DNA from: Sva-07 sp963752815
GTDB taxonomy: Bacteria; Actinomycetota; Acidimicrobiia; Acidimicrobiales; Ilumatobacteraceae
Reading direction: 5' to 3'
Length of the DNA stretch: 64,000 bases
NCBI GenBank assembly: GCA_963752815.1
Contig: CAVVZI010000010.1
Location: 1-64,000 of the forward strand
The notes beneath the pieces are model-generated. The model made no database searches, had not been told where the DNA came from, and was given only the letters and a program-made list of their open reading frames with translations. Of this stretch, positions 44,892 through 54,176 are shown piece by piece (within the stretch, counting starts at the first letter, position 1; each line of letters starts with the position of its first letter). A program made the translations under genes and the position numbers.

Positions 44892-46348
44892 GAGATCGCT
44901 ACCGCTTTCGTTCGGGTGAATTCGAGGAGTCCTTCGAGGCCGCCTTCGCGACCGAAACCGGAGATGCCGACCCCTCCGAACGGCAGCTCGCAGCCGACGA
45001 CCGGTGAGGCGCCGTTGATGTACACACCGCCGGCTTCGAGCCGCGTGACCAGCCGGTTGATGCGCTGTACGTCGTTCGTCCACACGTACGACGCGAGCCC
45101 GTAGTCGGTGCCGTTGGCGATCGCCAGTGCCTCGTCCTCGTCGTGGAAGCGCATCAGCGACAGGACGGGTCCGAACACTTCGACCTGTCCCAGTTCGCTG
45201 TCCGGTGCGACGTCGCCGAACACGGTCGGCTCGATGTAGAAGCCGTCGGCCAGGTCACCGTCCGGGGCTTTGCCGCCGAGCAGGAGTTTGGCCGAGCCGT
45301 CGGTCTGTGCCCGTTCGATCATGGCCAGGATGCGTTCCTGCGCGGCCCGGCTGACGACCGGACCCATGGTGGTGGCGGGGTCGAACGGGTCGCCGAGGGT
45401 CAGCCCGCCGCTGAACTCGACGACCTTGGCCGCCAGTTCGTCGTAGACGCTGTCGTGCACCACGAGGCGGGTGGCCAGCGCGCACCCTTGTCCGGCGAGG
45501 GTGCCATGGACCGATACGGCGGCGATGAACGCCACCGAGTCGAGGTCGGCGTCGGGGAACACGATGCTGGCCGACTTGCCGCCGAGTTCGAGCACGGCCG
45601 GCTTCAGGCTCTGCGCGCAGTCGGCGAGGATGGCCCGCGCCGCCGTCGGCCCGCCGGTGAAGCTGATCTTCTGCACGAGCGGGTGCTGCACCAGCGCGCG
45701 GCCGGCCTCGGCGGTGCCGGGGAGCATGTTCACGACACCGTCGGGGATGCCGGCCTGCTTGACCAGGGTCATGAAGTGCTCGGTCGCGTACGGGGTGAGT
45801 TCCGACGGCTTGACGACGACCGTGTTGCCGGCGGCGAGCGCCGGGATCACCTTCATGCCGATCGACACGAGCGGTCCGTTCCACGTGATGATGATCCCGA
45901 TGACGCCGTACGGCTCGGGGATCGTGTAGGCCAGTTCGCGTCCGTGGGCGTGCGACGACGTGACGGTGCCTTCGATCTTGTCGGCCCACCCGGCGTAGTA
46001 GCGGGTGTAGTCGCACACCGAGGTGGCGGTGAAGTGGGCGATCCCGTAGGTCATGCCGTTGTCGAGGACCGACAGGCGGGCCAGTTCGTCGCGGTGTTGC
46101 TCGAGCAGGTCGCCGAGCCGGACGAGTGCGTCGCGCCGCTGCCACGGTGTCCATGTCCGCCACACGCCGAATGCGTCGTGTGCGGCGCGGACCGCGTCGT
46201 CGATGTCGCTCGGCCCTGCCAGCGGCACGGATCCCTGCACTTCGCCGCTCGCGGGGAAGACGTGGTCGAAGACGCCACCTCCACCCGTCGTGCGCAATTC
46301 GCTCCCGATGTGCAGGTGCACCTCGGGAACCGATCGATCGACCGTCAT
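44888..46348 (-). CDS. Aldehyde dehydrogenase, first gene of a five-gene operon
   Basis: NAD(P)-dependent aldehyde oxidation, 486 aa. Motifs: IIITWNGPLVSIGMKVIPALAAGNTVVVKPSE, ISFTGGPTAARA, catalytic Glu in VLELGGKSASIVFPDAD, catalytic Cys in LAGQGCALATRLVV and the C-terminal GGVGISGFGREGG. The usual PWN is TWN here. ATG 46348 has a strong gggggaac site; the in-frame GTG-like extension to 46381 lacks one. Genes behind it overlap by 4-8 nt in sequence: SDR, HIBADH, CMD, TetR. Divergent from the SDR at 46447, so the 98-nt gap carries both promoters. Confidence 0.9.
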   Translation of the reverse strand: MTVDRSVPEVHLHIGSELRTTGGGGVFDHVFPASGEVQGSVPLAGPSDIDDAVRAAHDAFGVWRTWTPWQRRDALVRLGDLLEQHRDELARLSVLDNGMTYGIAHFTATSVCDYTRYYAGWADKIEGTVTSSHAHGRELAYTIPEPYGVIGIIITWNGPLVSIGMKVIPALAAGNTVVVKPSELTPYATEHFMTLVKQAGIPDGVVNMLPGTAEAGRALVQHPLVQKISFTGGPTAARAILADCAQSLKPAVLELGGKSASIVFPDADLDSVAFIAAVSVHGTLAGQGCALATRLVVHDSVYDELAAKVVEFSGGLTLGDPFDPATTMGPVVSRAAQERILAMIERAQTDGSAKLLLGGKAPDGDLADGFYIEPTVFGDVAPDSELGQVEVFGPVLSLMRFHDEDEALAIANGTDYGLASYVWTNDVQRINRLVTRLEAGGVYINGASPVVGCELPFGGVGISGFGREGGLEGLLEFTRTKAVAIS

Positions 46349-46446
46349 GTTCGTTCCCCCTTCGATGGGGCCGGCCGACATTCAGACGACCAGCTTCAGA
46401 ATTATTACACTTGACTTCAGCGCATTTTCGTGGTCTTGTCAAGGGC

Positions 46447-47220
46447 ATGTCAGCTCAAGAACTGTTCGACCTCACCGACAAGGTGGCGATCATCACCGGC
46501 GGCGCCGGCGGCATCGGGATCGTCTACGCCGAGGCGCTGTGCGAGGCGGGCGCCGCCGTCGTCATCGCCGACGTGAACGCGCAAGCGGCCGACGAGGCAG
46601 CTGCCGGGCTCGTCGCGAAGGGCCACAAGGCGATCGGCACCGTCGTCGATGTGCGCTCCCCGGAGTCCACCGAGGCGATGGCGCAAGCTGCCGTCGACGC
46701 CTTCGGCGGCATCGACATCCTCATCAACAACGCCGCGATCATGACGGACCTGCCGCCCTTCGGTCTGGCGAACATGCCGTACGACGAGTGGAACCGCGTG
46801 ATGGACGTCAACTTCCGCGGCCCACTGCTGTGCACGCAAGCCGTGGTCCCCTCGATGGAGGCCCGCGGTGGCGGCCGAATCGTCAACGGGCTGTCGGCCG
46901 GCGGCTTCATGCCGGGCGGGATCTACGGCGTCAGCAAGTTCGCCCTCCACGGCCTGACGATCAACCTCGCCTCCGAACTCGGTTGGCGCAACATCAACGT
47001 CAACGCCATCGCACCGGGGCTGGTCGACAACGACAGCGGCTACGCCTCGCTGCCGAAGGACTCGCCGTTCCGCGACGCGATCGCCGCGCAGATCCCCGGC
47101 AAGCCGTCCGGGCCGCCCACCGACCTGGTCGGTGCGTTGTTGCTGCTGTGCTCGCGCGCCGGCGACTGGATCACGGGCCAGACGATCCTGATCGACGGCG
47201 GCTGGATCACCCGGCTCTGA
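46447..47220 (+). CDS. Short-chain dehydrogenase/reductase
   Basis: Classical SDR of 257 aa: VAIITGGAGGIGIVYAEALCEAG (cofactor), DILINNAAI, RIVNGLSAGGFMPGG, YGVSKFALHG (YxxxK) and the C-terminal DWITGQTILIDGGW. The catalytic Ser region reads GLSAGG. ATG 46447. Divergent from the ALDH operon, and possibly part of the same pathway. Its end overlaps the convergent LacI gene by 14 nt. Confidence 0.88.
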   Translation: MSAQELFDLTDKVAIITGGAGGIGIVYAEALCEAGAAVVIADVNAQAADEAAAGLVAKGHKAIGTVVDVRSPESTEAMAQAAVDAFGGIDILINNAAIMTDLPPFGLANMPYDEWNRVMDVNFRGPLLCTQAVVPSMEARGGGRIVNGLSAGGFMPGGIYGVSKFALHGLTINLASELGWRNINVNAIAPGLVDNDSGYASLPKDSPFRDAIAAQIPGKPSGPPTDLVGALLLLCSRAGDWITGQTILIDGGWITRL

Positions 47221-48236
47221 CGGGTGCTCGGCCCTGGCGCGCCGGGGGACCGGTACTCGCCCGTTCGACGAGTTGGGGAGCGATGGTGGCGCGTTGCACG
47301 TCTCGGCCTTCGATGGCGGCGAGCAGATGCTCGACACTCATTCGACCGAGCTCGCCGAAGTCCTGGCGAACGGTGGTGAGGGGCGGGATGTAGAACCCGG
47401 CTTCCGGCACGTCGTCGAACCCGACGACGCTGACGTCGTCGGGCACGTTGCGTCCCGCCTCGTGCAATGCGAGCTGTACGCCGAGCGCCATCTGGTCGTT
47501 CGCAACGAAGACCGCGGTCGCCGAATCGTCACCGGCGATCTCTCGGCCCGCTTCGTAGCCCGATCGCGGGGTCCAATCACCGTTGATCGTGCGCCCGGTC
47601 GCCCCGTTCGAACGAAGTTCCTTGCGCCAGCCGCTGGCGCGGTCATCGGCGTCGATCCAACCCTTCGGTCCGCGCACGTGGATGACCCGTTCGTGTCCGA
47701 GAGACGAGGAGGTGCCGCGTGGCCAGTCGAGCACCGAGTTCCTGGTCGACGCCCACCGACAACGGGAGGTCGGCGGTCGGGTAGGTCGCCAGTAGCGGTA
47801 CGGGCAGATCGAGCTCGCGCAGCGCCTCGACCGCGGCGCGCAACCTGGCCACCACGATGATGCCCTCCGCATTGCCGCCGCGCAGTTCGTCGATCGCCTC
47901 GCGCATCGCGGACGCCGACGGCTCGTGGGCGGTCTTGAAGCTGACGAGCTGGCCGGCGGCCTGCGCCGCCGCCTCGATCGCGAAGACGGTGCGCGACGGC
48001 CCCCATGTCTCGGGCTGCACGCTGATCGCACCGATGACGTGAGAGCGCCCGCCCGCCAACGTCCGGGCGGCCATGTTCGCGTGGTAGCCGAGTTCGACGA
48101 CGGCGTGCTCGACCCGCTCACGTGTCGCCGCGGTCACGTGGGGGTGACCGTTCAACACCCGCGACACCGTCATGATCGACACGCCGGCCAGGTCGGCAAC
48201 GTCGGCCATCACGGGTCGGCGCGGTGCATCGGTCAT
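47207..48236 (-). CDS. LacI-family transcriptional regulator (one frameshift)
   Basis: Sugar-responsive repressor. HTH: MADVADLAGVSIMTVSRVLNGHPHVTAATRERV (about residues 10-42), hinge NMAARTLAGGRSHVIGAI, then the periplasmic-binding-like sensor domain with GNAEGIIVVARL, IHVRGPKGWIDADDRASGWRKEL and TAVFVANDQMALGVQLALHEAG. One extra base near 47700 breaks LLSLGHERVIHV. About 342 aa corrected, normal. ATG 48236. Probably senses a sugar or glycoside breakdown product; its operator was not identified. Confidence 0.88.
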
Positions 48237-48285
48237 GCGAGCGTGAACCTAGAGGATCGTCGACGAAGCGGCGGAGGTGCGATCG

Positions 48286-49945
48286 TCATGACGGCTTGGA
48301 GCACGCCGGCGTCGCAGTGAACTCATCGAGCCCCCCGATGGTCGAGGCGGAGGCGCCTCGCATGATCCGCTCGGCATCGGCGCACAGGAGGAATCCGTCG
48401 TCGACCGCTTGGTCGGTCGCAGTGAGGAGTCGACGGATGTAGGTCTCGTGCGTCGGGTACAGCTCGGCGAGACGCTCCGTCGACAGCGGCACGGTCGTGC
48501 CCGCCTGGATGCAGGCTTCTCCGTCGTAGGCCGCGACCGGAACGGTGACGATCGGGGATCGGAGTCCACCGATCGCGTTGCCGTCGAGGTCACGGCTCAG
48601 CTTCTGCGACGCGTCGGTGGGTTCGGGTCCGACTCGCTCGATGAACGGCGCGGACGGGGCAGGGATGCCGGTCTCGATCCACCGGTGCAGGGCCACCAGC
48701 GCGGCCTTGACGCGTGTAGTGCCGAGGGAAGAGGCTGCCCGTTCTCGGTCCGGGCGCGCACACCTCGGCATCGGGATCGGGTAGCTGCCCGAAGTTGTCG
48801 GACCGGTCACGTGCCGCCAGCTCGTCGGTCCGTCCGAGTTTCGGAGTCGGTCCGGCGTTCGACGGGATCACGATGTGGGCACCCGACCAGCGGTCGGCGT
48901 GGGATGCGCCGACGACCTCCCAGGTGACGTGATTCGTCGTGTTCTCGGTCGGCGTCCGGCGGATCGCGGATTCGTCGAGATGGTGCAGGACCGGCACCCG
49001 GTACTCGGTCGGCTCGGTCAACGGTGCAGCGGCATCGATGAGGAACCCGTCGGCGAGCCGTGCGTCTTCGTCGGCCCCGTTGGCGAGGTAGGCGTTCAGC
49101 GGTCCGTAGATACTGAACGGAGAGGTGAACGACTCGGGATCTGGCGCGCCGACGGGGAACCATTTGTCGATCGAGGGCTGGAAGCCGGTGGCGATGATGG
49201 TGTCGCCGGAGAGTCCACCGAGCGGAGCGAGGCCGTCCGGATGTTTGATCGCCTGGAGCGCCTGGCTGAAGATGTCGAAGCTGTACGGATCGCCCGGATG
49301 ATCCAACGATGCGTAGCGGCCGGGATCAGCGCCCTGCAGCGACGTCGTGGTGCATACACCCTCGGCGGTGCGGTCGCACACACCGCCCTCCTCGGCACTG
49401 ACGACGGCAAAGGCATACCCGGCCTCCTCGAGCATCGGGGAGAGGTAGCCGAGTTCGACCGTGAGTTCGAACTGGCCGAAATCGCTGACCTCGGCCCACT
49501 CGACGACGGTGGTGCCGTTGAACCGGTCGGGGTCGATCGGTGTCCACACGATCATCCTGCTTCGGTACGCAGCGGGAGGAAGTGTGGAAGGTGGGTAGGT
49601 CTTGGCGGTCCCTGCGAAGAAGTACTCGTGCTCCTGGTAGCCGAACTCCGTCGTGTCGTAGCGGAGCCCGCCGGCCGCTTGCTCGTGTCCCCCGGTGGCC
49701 GGTGTCACGACGGGGTCGGCAACGGTGCTCGAAGCGCTATCGGGTTCGCCGGTCGATGCCGTGGCCGAGGACGGCGTCGCACTGGTGCTCTCGTCACGAT
49801 CCGTGTTCGCGTCGGCGCTCAGCTCCGGGGCCGTTGACGCCGTCGGTGTGTCGACCGACTCTGTTACGGGGTCCGCCTCATCCCTGGCGGTGCACCCGAC
49901 GAGCGCGATGCCCACGAGCAGCGCGCTCACGATGAGTGGACGCAC
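48286..49945 (-). CDS. Secreted alpha/beta-hydrolase-domain lipoprotein (one frameshift)
   Basis: Exported protein with an alpha/beta-hydrolase domain of the PF20091-like type. GTG 49945; signal MRPLIVSALLVGIALVGC with lipobox, then a Thr/Ser/Ala-rich linker (about 20-85). The domain contains YDTTEFGYQEHEYFFAGTAKTYPP, RMIVWTPIDPDRFNGTTVVEWAEVS, TIIATGFQPSIDKW and ADGFLIDAAAP. One extra base near 48755 separates DAEVCA from PDRERAASSLGTTRVKAALVALHRWIETG. About 553 aa corrected. The usual GxSxG is not obvious (GDTIIATGFQPS occupies that place), so catalysis is uncertain. Confidence 0.7.
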
Positions 49946-50004
49946 TACCGGTTCACCCCGACTCTCTGATTCCTGCCACGCCGAGGATCCTTGCTACGGC
50001 GCGG

Positions 50005-50689
50005 CTAACCGAGCTGGAGCACTTCGATCTGATTGCCCCATGGGTCGATGATGTTGGTGGACTGGGCGCCGCCACCTTGCTCACCTTGGAACGACTGCTC
50101 GAGGGTTGCGCCGTTGGCAACGGCACGAGCAAGGGTCGATTCCATGTTCGTGACTTGCACGATGAAGCTCCCGTTCCGCTCGTTCTCCGGATCCTCCGGG
50201 ATCAACACCAACCCGGGGCCGCCACCGGGGAACGTGACGATGCGCACCCGGTCACCCATCTCCATCGCCAGGGTCACGCCGAACACCGTGCCGTAGAACT
50301 CCTGGGCCGCCTCGTCGTCACCGACGGGGAGTTTGACCATGAGGATGCTGCCATCCGGCGGTGCTGCATCGGCGAGGGCAGGGTCCGGCATCGTCGCGTC
50401 GGTCACATCCATGATGGGCTCGGAGGTTGCGACGTCGGTCGTTTGCGGGTCGCTCGACTCGACCTCGGTCGTCACAGCCTCGGTCGTGCTCACCTCGGTC
50501 GTGCTCACCTCGGTCGTGCTCACCTCGGTCGTGACGGACTCGGTGCTGTCGGGGATCGTCGACTCGTCTGCTGGTGCCGCCGTCGGAGTCGGCTCGGTGA
50601 CGGCGCGGGGTGTCCGTCGCGGCATCCGAGGAGCTGCATGCCGCCAACAAGACGAGTGGTAGGACGGCGACGATGAGGCACTTGCGCAT
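50005..50689 (-). CDS. VOC/glyoxalase-fold lipoprotein (one frameshift)
   Basis: A signal peptide MRKCLIVAVLPLVLLAAC with lipobox, a long Thr/Glu/Ser linker including tandem TEVST repeats (about residues 55-75), then a vicinal-oxygen-chelate domain: ILMVKLPVGDDEAAQEFYGTVFGVTLAME, GDRVRIVTFPGGGPGLVLIP, MESTLARAVANGATLEQSF and IDPWGNQIEVLQLG. One extra base near 50618 breaks the sequence after ATDTP. Corrected length is about 227 aa. ATG 50689. Surface-anchored VOC proteins are uncommon; function unknown. Confidence 0.72.
50479..50538. repeat. 15-bp tandem repeat within the VOC lipoprotein linker
   Basis: Three exact copies of ctcggtcgtgctcac (50479-50523) and a partial fourth encode repeats of TEVST in the surface linker. 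The unit length keeps frame, so copy number can change linker length without breaking the gene. Confidence 0.8.
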
Positions 50690-50754
50690 GTGAAATTCCT
50701 GAGCTGCTGAATCGGTGAATGGGGTGGAGGCGACGGGTGGCGACGGTGGGGCGC

Positions 50755-52068
50755 TCAGCCCCAGCCGCCGGCTCCCTGACGGAATGCCGTGACGCTCGCC
50801 TCTGGGGGGATCGCATCGATGGGCGTGGCCAACTCATCGAGAGTCGGTGCGCCGATTGCGACGGCGATCTCCTGGAGTGCCGCGGCGTCGAGGTTGTACA
50901 CGTCGATCGCGTTCTGTCCAACCATGCGGAGTGTTTCGGCCGGAGCGACACCGCAGAACGTGTTGCGCAGCGAGAGTCGCGTCACCGACGGCATGTCGGC
51001 GCCGTCCTGGTACACGAACGTGCCCTCGATGTGCGGGTAGTCCGACCCCCACATCAACTGCGAATCGAGCCCATGGCTCACGGCTTCCTCGACCTCGAAG
51101 GACGACGCGAAGCTGGCTCCGTAGAACACGTTCTGCGCCATGTATTCACTCGGCGGGCGCGGCACCTGATCGATCAGCATCTTGTTCATCGGTTGGTCGC
51201 GCTTGCCCTCGTAGAAACCCCACAGCGCGTCGAGCTCGGCCGCCGTCGACGGGAACCAGTTGCCCGGCGTCTCGGTGACCACCAGCTTGAGGTCGGGATG
51301 GCGCTCGAAGACGCCGGCGAAGATCAGCCACCAGACGGCCCGGCGCGACGTGAACGCTCCCGACTCGTACTGCAGGAGGGCCACGCCTTCGAGCTTCGAG
51401 TAGCGAGCCCCCGTTCCGGCCCCGACGTGGGTGACGAGCGGCATGTGGAGCGCCTCGCACACCGACCACAGTGGCTCCCAGACCGACCGGTTGTACTCGG
51501 GCAGTTCACCATCGCGCATCGCCGGGAAGTTGACGCCGCGCAGGCCGGCCTCGTGTGCCCACTCGACCTCGGCGATCGCCGCGTCGACGTCCCACATCGG
51601 CAGGTAGGCGAGTCCGACATGTCGATGCGGTGCCTCCGAGACGAAGTCGGCGAGCCAACGGTTGTAGATCGACATCCCGACGGCGGCGAGCTCGGGGCTC
51701 TCCATCGTCTTGGCCTTGGCGAGGCCGGCGGAGATGAACGGGATGGGCTCCATGTTCATCGAGCCGTGGAAGATGACACCGGCCGCGATGCCGTCGTGGT
51801 CGTAGTCGGCGAGTCGAGCTGCGGGGTCGTGGTGACCGGCGGTGCGCAGGTTGGGGTGGTCGAGGTAGCCGCTGCCGCTGAGCAGCGCCGCGGCATCGGC
51901 CTTGTCCTTCGCCGTCGACGCGGCGAACCGGTCGAAGTCGTCGAGGTGCTTCGTCGGGCAGTAGGCACGCAGGTCCTCGACGAGGCGAGGGCCGATGTGG
52001 GTGTCGTTGGACACCACGACGACGGGCTCGCTGCGGTCGTACTCGGTGGATGCTTCGGCTGGTGACAT
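50755..52068 (-). CDS. Amidohydrolase-2 (ACMSD-type) family protein
   Basis: Metal-dependent hydrolase or decarboxylase of the TIM-barrel amidohydrolase family, 437 aa. VVVSNDTHIGPRLVEDLRAYCP at the N-terminus (a SNDTHIG variant of the usual D-x-H), VGLAYLPMWDVDAAIAEVEWAHEAGLRGVNFPA, LPLVTHVGAGTG-like THVG, and ETPGNWFPS. Near the C-terminus QLMWGSDYPHIEGTF carries the conserved catalytic Asp. Members act on aromatic acids and related compounds. ATG 52068, 40 nt after the P450 stop; with the P450 it forms a plausible hydroxylation-then-cleavage pair. Confidence 0.85.
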   Translation of the reverse strand: MSPAEASTEYDRSEPVVVVSNDTHIGPRLVEDLRAYCPTKHLDDFDRFAASTAKDKADAAALLSGSGYLDHPNLRTAGHHDPAARLADYDHDGIAAGVIFHGSMNMEPIPFISAGLAKAKTMESPELAAVGMSIYNRWLADFVSEAPHRHVGLAYLPMWDVDAAIAEVEWAHEAGLRGVNFPAMRDGELPEYNRSVWEPLWSVCEALHMPLVTHVGAGTGARYSKLEGVALLQYESGAFTSRRAVWWLIFAGVFERHPDLKLVVTETPGNWFPSTAAELDALWGFYEGKRDQPMNKMLIDQVPRPPSEYMAQNVFYGASFASSFEVEEAVSHGLDSQLMWGSDYPHIEGTFVYQDGADMPSVTRLSLRNTFCGVAPAETLRMVGQNAIDVYNLDAAALQEIAVAIGAPTLDELATPIDAIPPEASVTAFRQGAGGWG

Positions 52069-52107
52069 GGTCTGGTCCTCTCGGTGCGCGGTCAGGGGAG
52101 GCTGGGT

Positions 52108-53308
52108 CTAGGAGAGCACGATGGGCATGTGGTCCCATCCGCGCACGGTGGTGGTCGGTGCGAGTTCCATGCCGCTGTAGTCGACGTCCCACTCCGGGAA
52201 ACCGGTTGAGCAGTTCGTCGAGTGCGACCTTGCCTTCGAGCCGGGCGAGGCTGGCGCCGAGGCAGAAGTGCAGGCCGAAACCGAAGGTGAGGTGCTGGAT
52301 GTCGTCGCGGTGGATGTCGTACACGTCGGGGTTGGTGTAGCGGCGCGGGTCGCGGTTGGCCGACGCCATCGACAGCAGCACGGGGCTGCCGGCGGGGATC
52401 GTGCGGCCGTGGTACTCGACGTCCTGTGTGGTGCAGCGGGCGACCGAGTGGCCGGTCGGCTCGAATCGCAATGTCTCGTCGATCACCCGGGGGATGAGTG
52501 AGCGGTCCTCGACGATCTGGCGGCGTTGGTCGGGGTGCTCGGCGAGCAGCTTGGCGAGCCACCCGATCAGCCGGCCGGTGGTCTCGTTGCCGGCGCCGGC
52601 CAGAACCGCGGCGTAGGTGTTGACCTCGGGGCGGGTGAGGTTGCGCGTCACTCCGTGCTCGTCTTCGAACTCGGCGTTGAGCAGCGTGGTCATGAGGTCG
52701 TCGGAGGGGTTCTCGGCCCGCCATTCGATGTAGTCGGCGAACATGTCGCCGCTGGCGACCTGGTCCTCCTTGACGACCATGGGTTTGCCGGCCTCGGTGC
52801 GCAGGTTGGCATCGGTGCGGTCGCGTACCGCTTCCTGGTCCTGTTCGGGGATGCCGAGCAGCATGCCGATGACGCGCATCGGCAGCATCGAGCCGAGTTC
52901 GGTGATGATGTCGAACCCGCTGGAGCCGACGTGCGGGTCGAGGCACGAGGCGCAGAACTGGCGCACCTGGTCCTCGAGCGCGGCCATCCGCCGAGGCGTG
53001 AACACACGTGACATCAACCCGCGGTGCATCGTGTGGATCGGCGGGTCCTCGAACAGGATCACACCAGGCGGTAGTTCGATGTCGGCCTTGATGATGTCGA
53101 GGATGTCGCTGCGAGTGTTGGTGAACGTCTTCCAGTCGACGAGCGCCTTTTCCACGTCAGCGTGGCGCGACAGCACCCAGAAGTCGTGCCGCTCGTTGTA
53201 GTAGGCGGGTGCCTCCTCGCGGAGGCGGGCGTACGTCGGGTACGGGTCGGCGTTGATACCGATGTCGTACGGGTCGTAGTAGACGGTGCTTGTGTCGGCG
53301 GCGGTCAA
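52108..53308 (-). CDS. Cytochrome P450 (CYP125/142-like pattern), one frameshift
   Basis: Class-I bacterial P450. DPYDIGINADPYPTYARLREEAP at the N-terminus, EDPPIHTMHRGLMSRVFTPRRM (helix C), I-helix LAGAGNETTGRL, ETLRFEPTGHSVAR (ExxR) and heme loop FGFGLHFCLGASLARLEG. The end changes frame near 52203 (one extra base); corrected C-terminus is NRFPEWDVDY to GWDHMPIVLS. About 400 aa. TTG 53308 is chosen because a strong gaggaggag site sits just upstream and the frame matches. Its promoter (TTGAAC-17-TATGTT) overlaps a TetR-type palindrome. Redox partners are not local. Confidence 0.88.
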
Positions 53309-53368
53309 ACCGGCTCCTCCTCGATGAGATCGTTCGTGCGCACCTGCGCACGACCCCGCACCCAACAT

Positions 53369-53393
53369 AGCTGAGTTGGAACGGTCGTTCAAC
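53369..53393 (-). promoter_or_regulatory. Operator and promoter of the P450-amidohydrolase transcript
   Basis: Palindrome 53375-53393 (gttggaacggtcgttcaac). On the minus strand its half-site TTGAAC is the -35 box, then 17 nt, then TATGTT at about 53369-53364. This is one of the two clearest cases where the operator covers the -35 element. Confidence 0.7.
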
Positions 53394-53427
53394 TTTTCCT
53401 GGATGGTCTCGTAGGCCGACACCGAAC

Positions 53428-53446
53428 GTTGGAACATTCGTTCAAC
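53428..53446. promoter_or_regulatory. Second TetR-type operator, nearer the tetR gene
   Basis: gttggaacattcgttcaac is a near-perfect palindrome 43 nt upstream of the TetR start, placed for autoregulation. It shares both TTGGAAC and GTTCAAC halves with the site at 53375-53393. Confidence 0.7.
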
Positions 53447-53488
53447 ATTGTCCGCGCGAGTCCGCTCGCCGGGTGGTAGGAAACATGC

Positions 53489-54091
53489 GTGGTCCAGCAA
53501 CGACGCCCAAGAGCGGCAACCGCGGAGAAGCGCCGCCGACTGCTCGATGCCACCGAGGAGATCATGCTCGAGGACGGCTACGCGGCCGTGAGCTCGCGGA
53601 GCGTGGCCGCTCGCGTCGGCATCAACGCGCCCCTGGTCCACTACTACTTCCCGACACTCGATGATCTCTTCATCGCGGTGCTCGAACGCCGAGCCGGCCC
53701 GAACGTCGATCGCTTGACCGACGCGCTCGATTCTGATCAACCGTTGCTCACCTGGTGGAAGCTCGCCTCGAACCGGCGCGGCGCAGCCTTGTTCGTCGAG
53801 TTGATGGCCGCCGCGAACCATCGCCCGCTGCTCAAGGCGGAGGTCGGTCAGGTTGCGCAACGGGTGCGCAAACTGCAGGTCGATCGACTCCCGAAGCTGC
53901 TCGACGAATACGGCTTGGACACGCACGAATTTCCTCCGGTGCTGATCGCTGCCGCGATGCAGGGCCTGGCGTTCGGATTGGTGCAGGATCAGACCGCCGG
54001 CTACGACACCGCCGCCGACGACGCAGCCGAGGCGATGGTGCGGCTCCTCGAACGCCTCGAGCGCCGGCGTGATGCGTCGCTGGAGCCATGA
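53489..54091 (+). CDS. TetR-family regulator, best candidate for the window-wide palindrome
   Basis: 200 aa. HTH region KRRRLLDATEEIMLEDGYAAVSSRSVAARVGINAPLVHYYFPTLDDLFIAVLERR matches the TetR consensus. The C-terminal domain is about 140 aa, of unknown ligand. GTG 53489. Two copies of the TTGAACGA-type palindrome sit between it and the divergent P450 gene, and a third lies between it and the LLM oxidoreductase gene 45 nt after its stop. Position and site number make it the likely repressor for all eight sites; that link is inferred. Confidence 0.88.
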   Translation: MVQQRRPRAATAEKRRRLLDATEEIMLEDGYAAVSSRSVAARVGINAPLVHYYFPTLDDLFIAVLERRAGPNVDRLTDALDSDQPLLTWWKLASNRRGAALFVELMAAANHRPLLKAEVGQVAQRVRKLQVDRLPKLLDEYGLDTHEFPPVLIAAAMQGLAFGLVQDQTAGYDTAADDAAEAMVRLLERLERRRDASLEP

Positions 54092-54135
54092 ACGTCGAAA
54101 TGGAACGTCGGGATTGACGACGCCCTCCTCCGCAA

Positions 54136-54154
54136 GTTAGAACAGTCGTTCAAC
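54136..54154. promoter_or_regulatory. TetR-type operator upstream of the LLM oxidoreductase gene
   Basis: gttagaacagtcgttcaac, 22 nt before the LLM start and just upstream of its gcggaggag ribosome site, is close enough to block transcription start. One mismatch between the two outer halves. Confidence 0.68.
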
Positions 54155-54176
54155 TTTCGTCGCGGAGGAGACAGAC

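Noticed and set aside
43260..45083. 607-codon frame covering HIBADH and part of the SDR
   Set aside because: The first half is the SDR read partly out of frame; the two genes have separate starts and an ATGA overlap.
50479..50538. CRISPR-like short repeats
   Set aside because: Contiguous 15-bp units without spacers, in frame inside a coding linker.
51506..53926. 806-codon minus-strand frame extending the P450 both ways
   Set aside because: Upstream part is antisense to tetR and downstream part is out-of-frame amidohydrolase; the P450 has its own TTG start and ribosome site.
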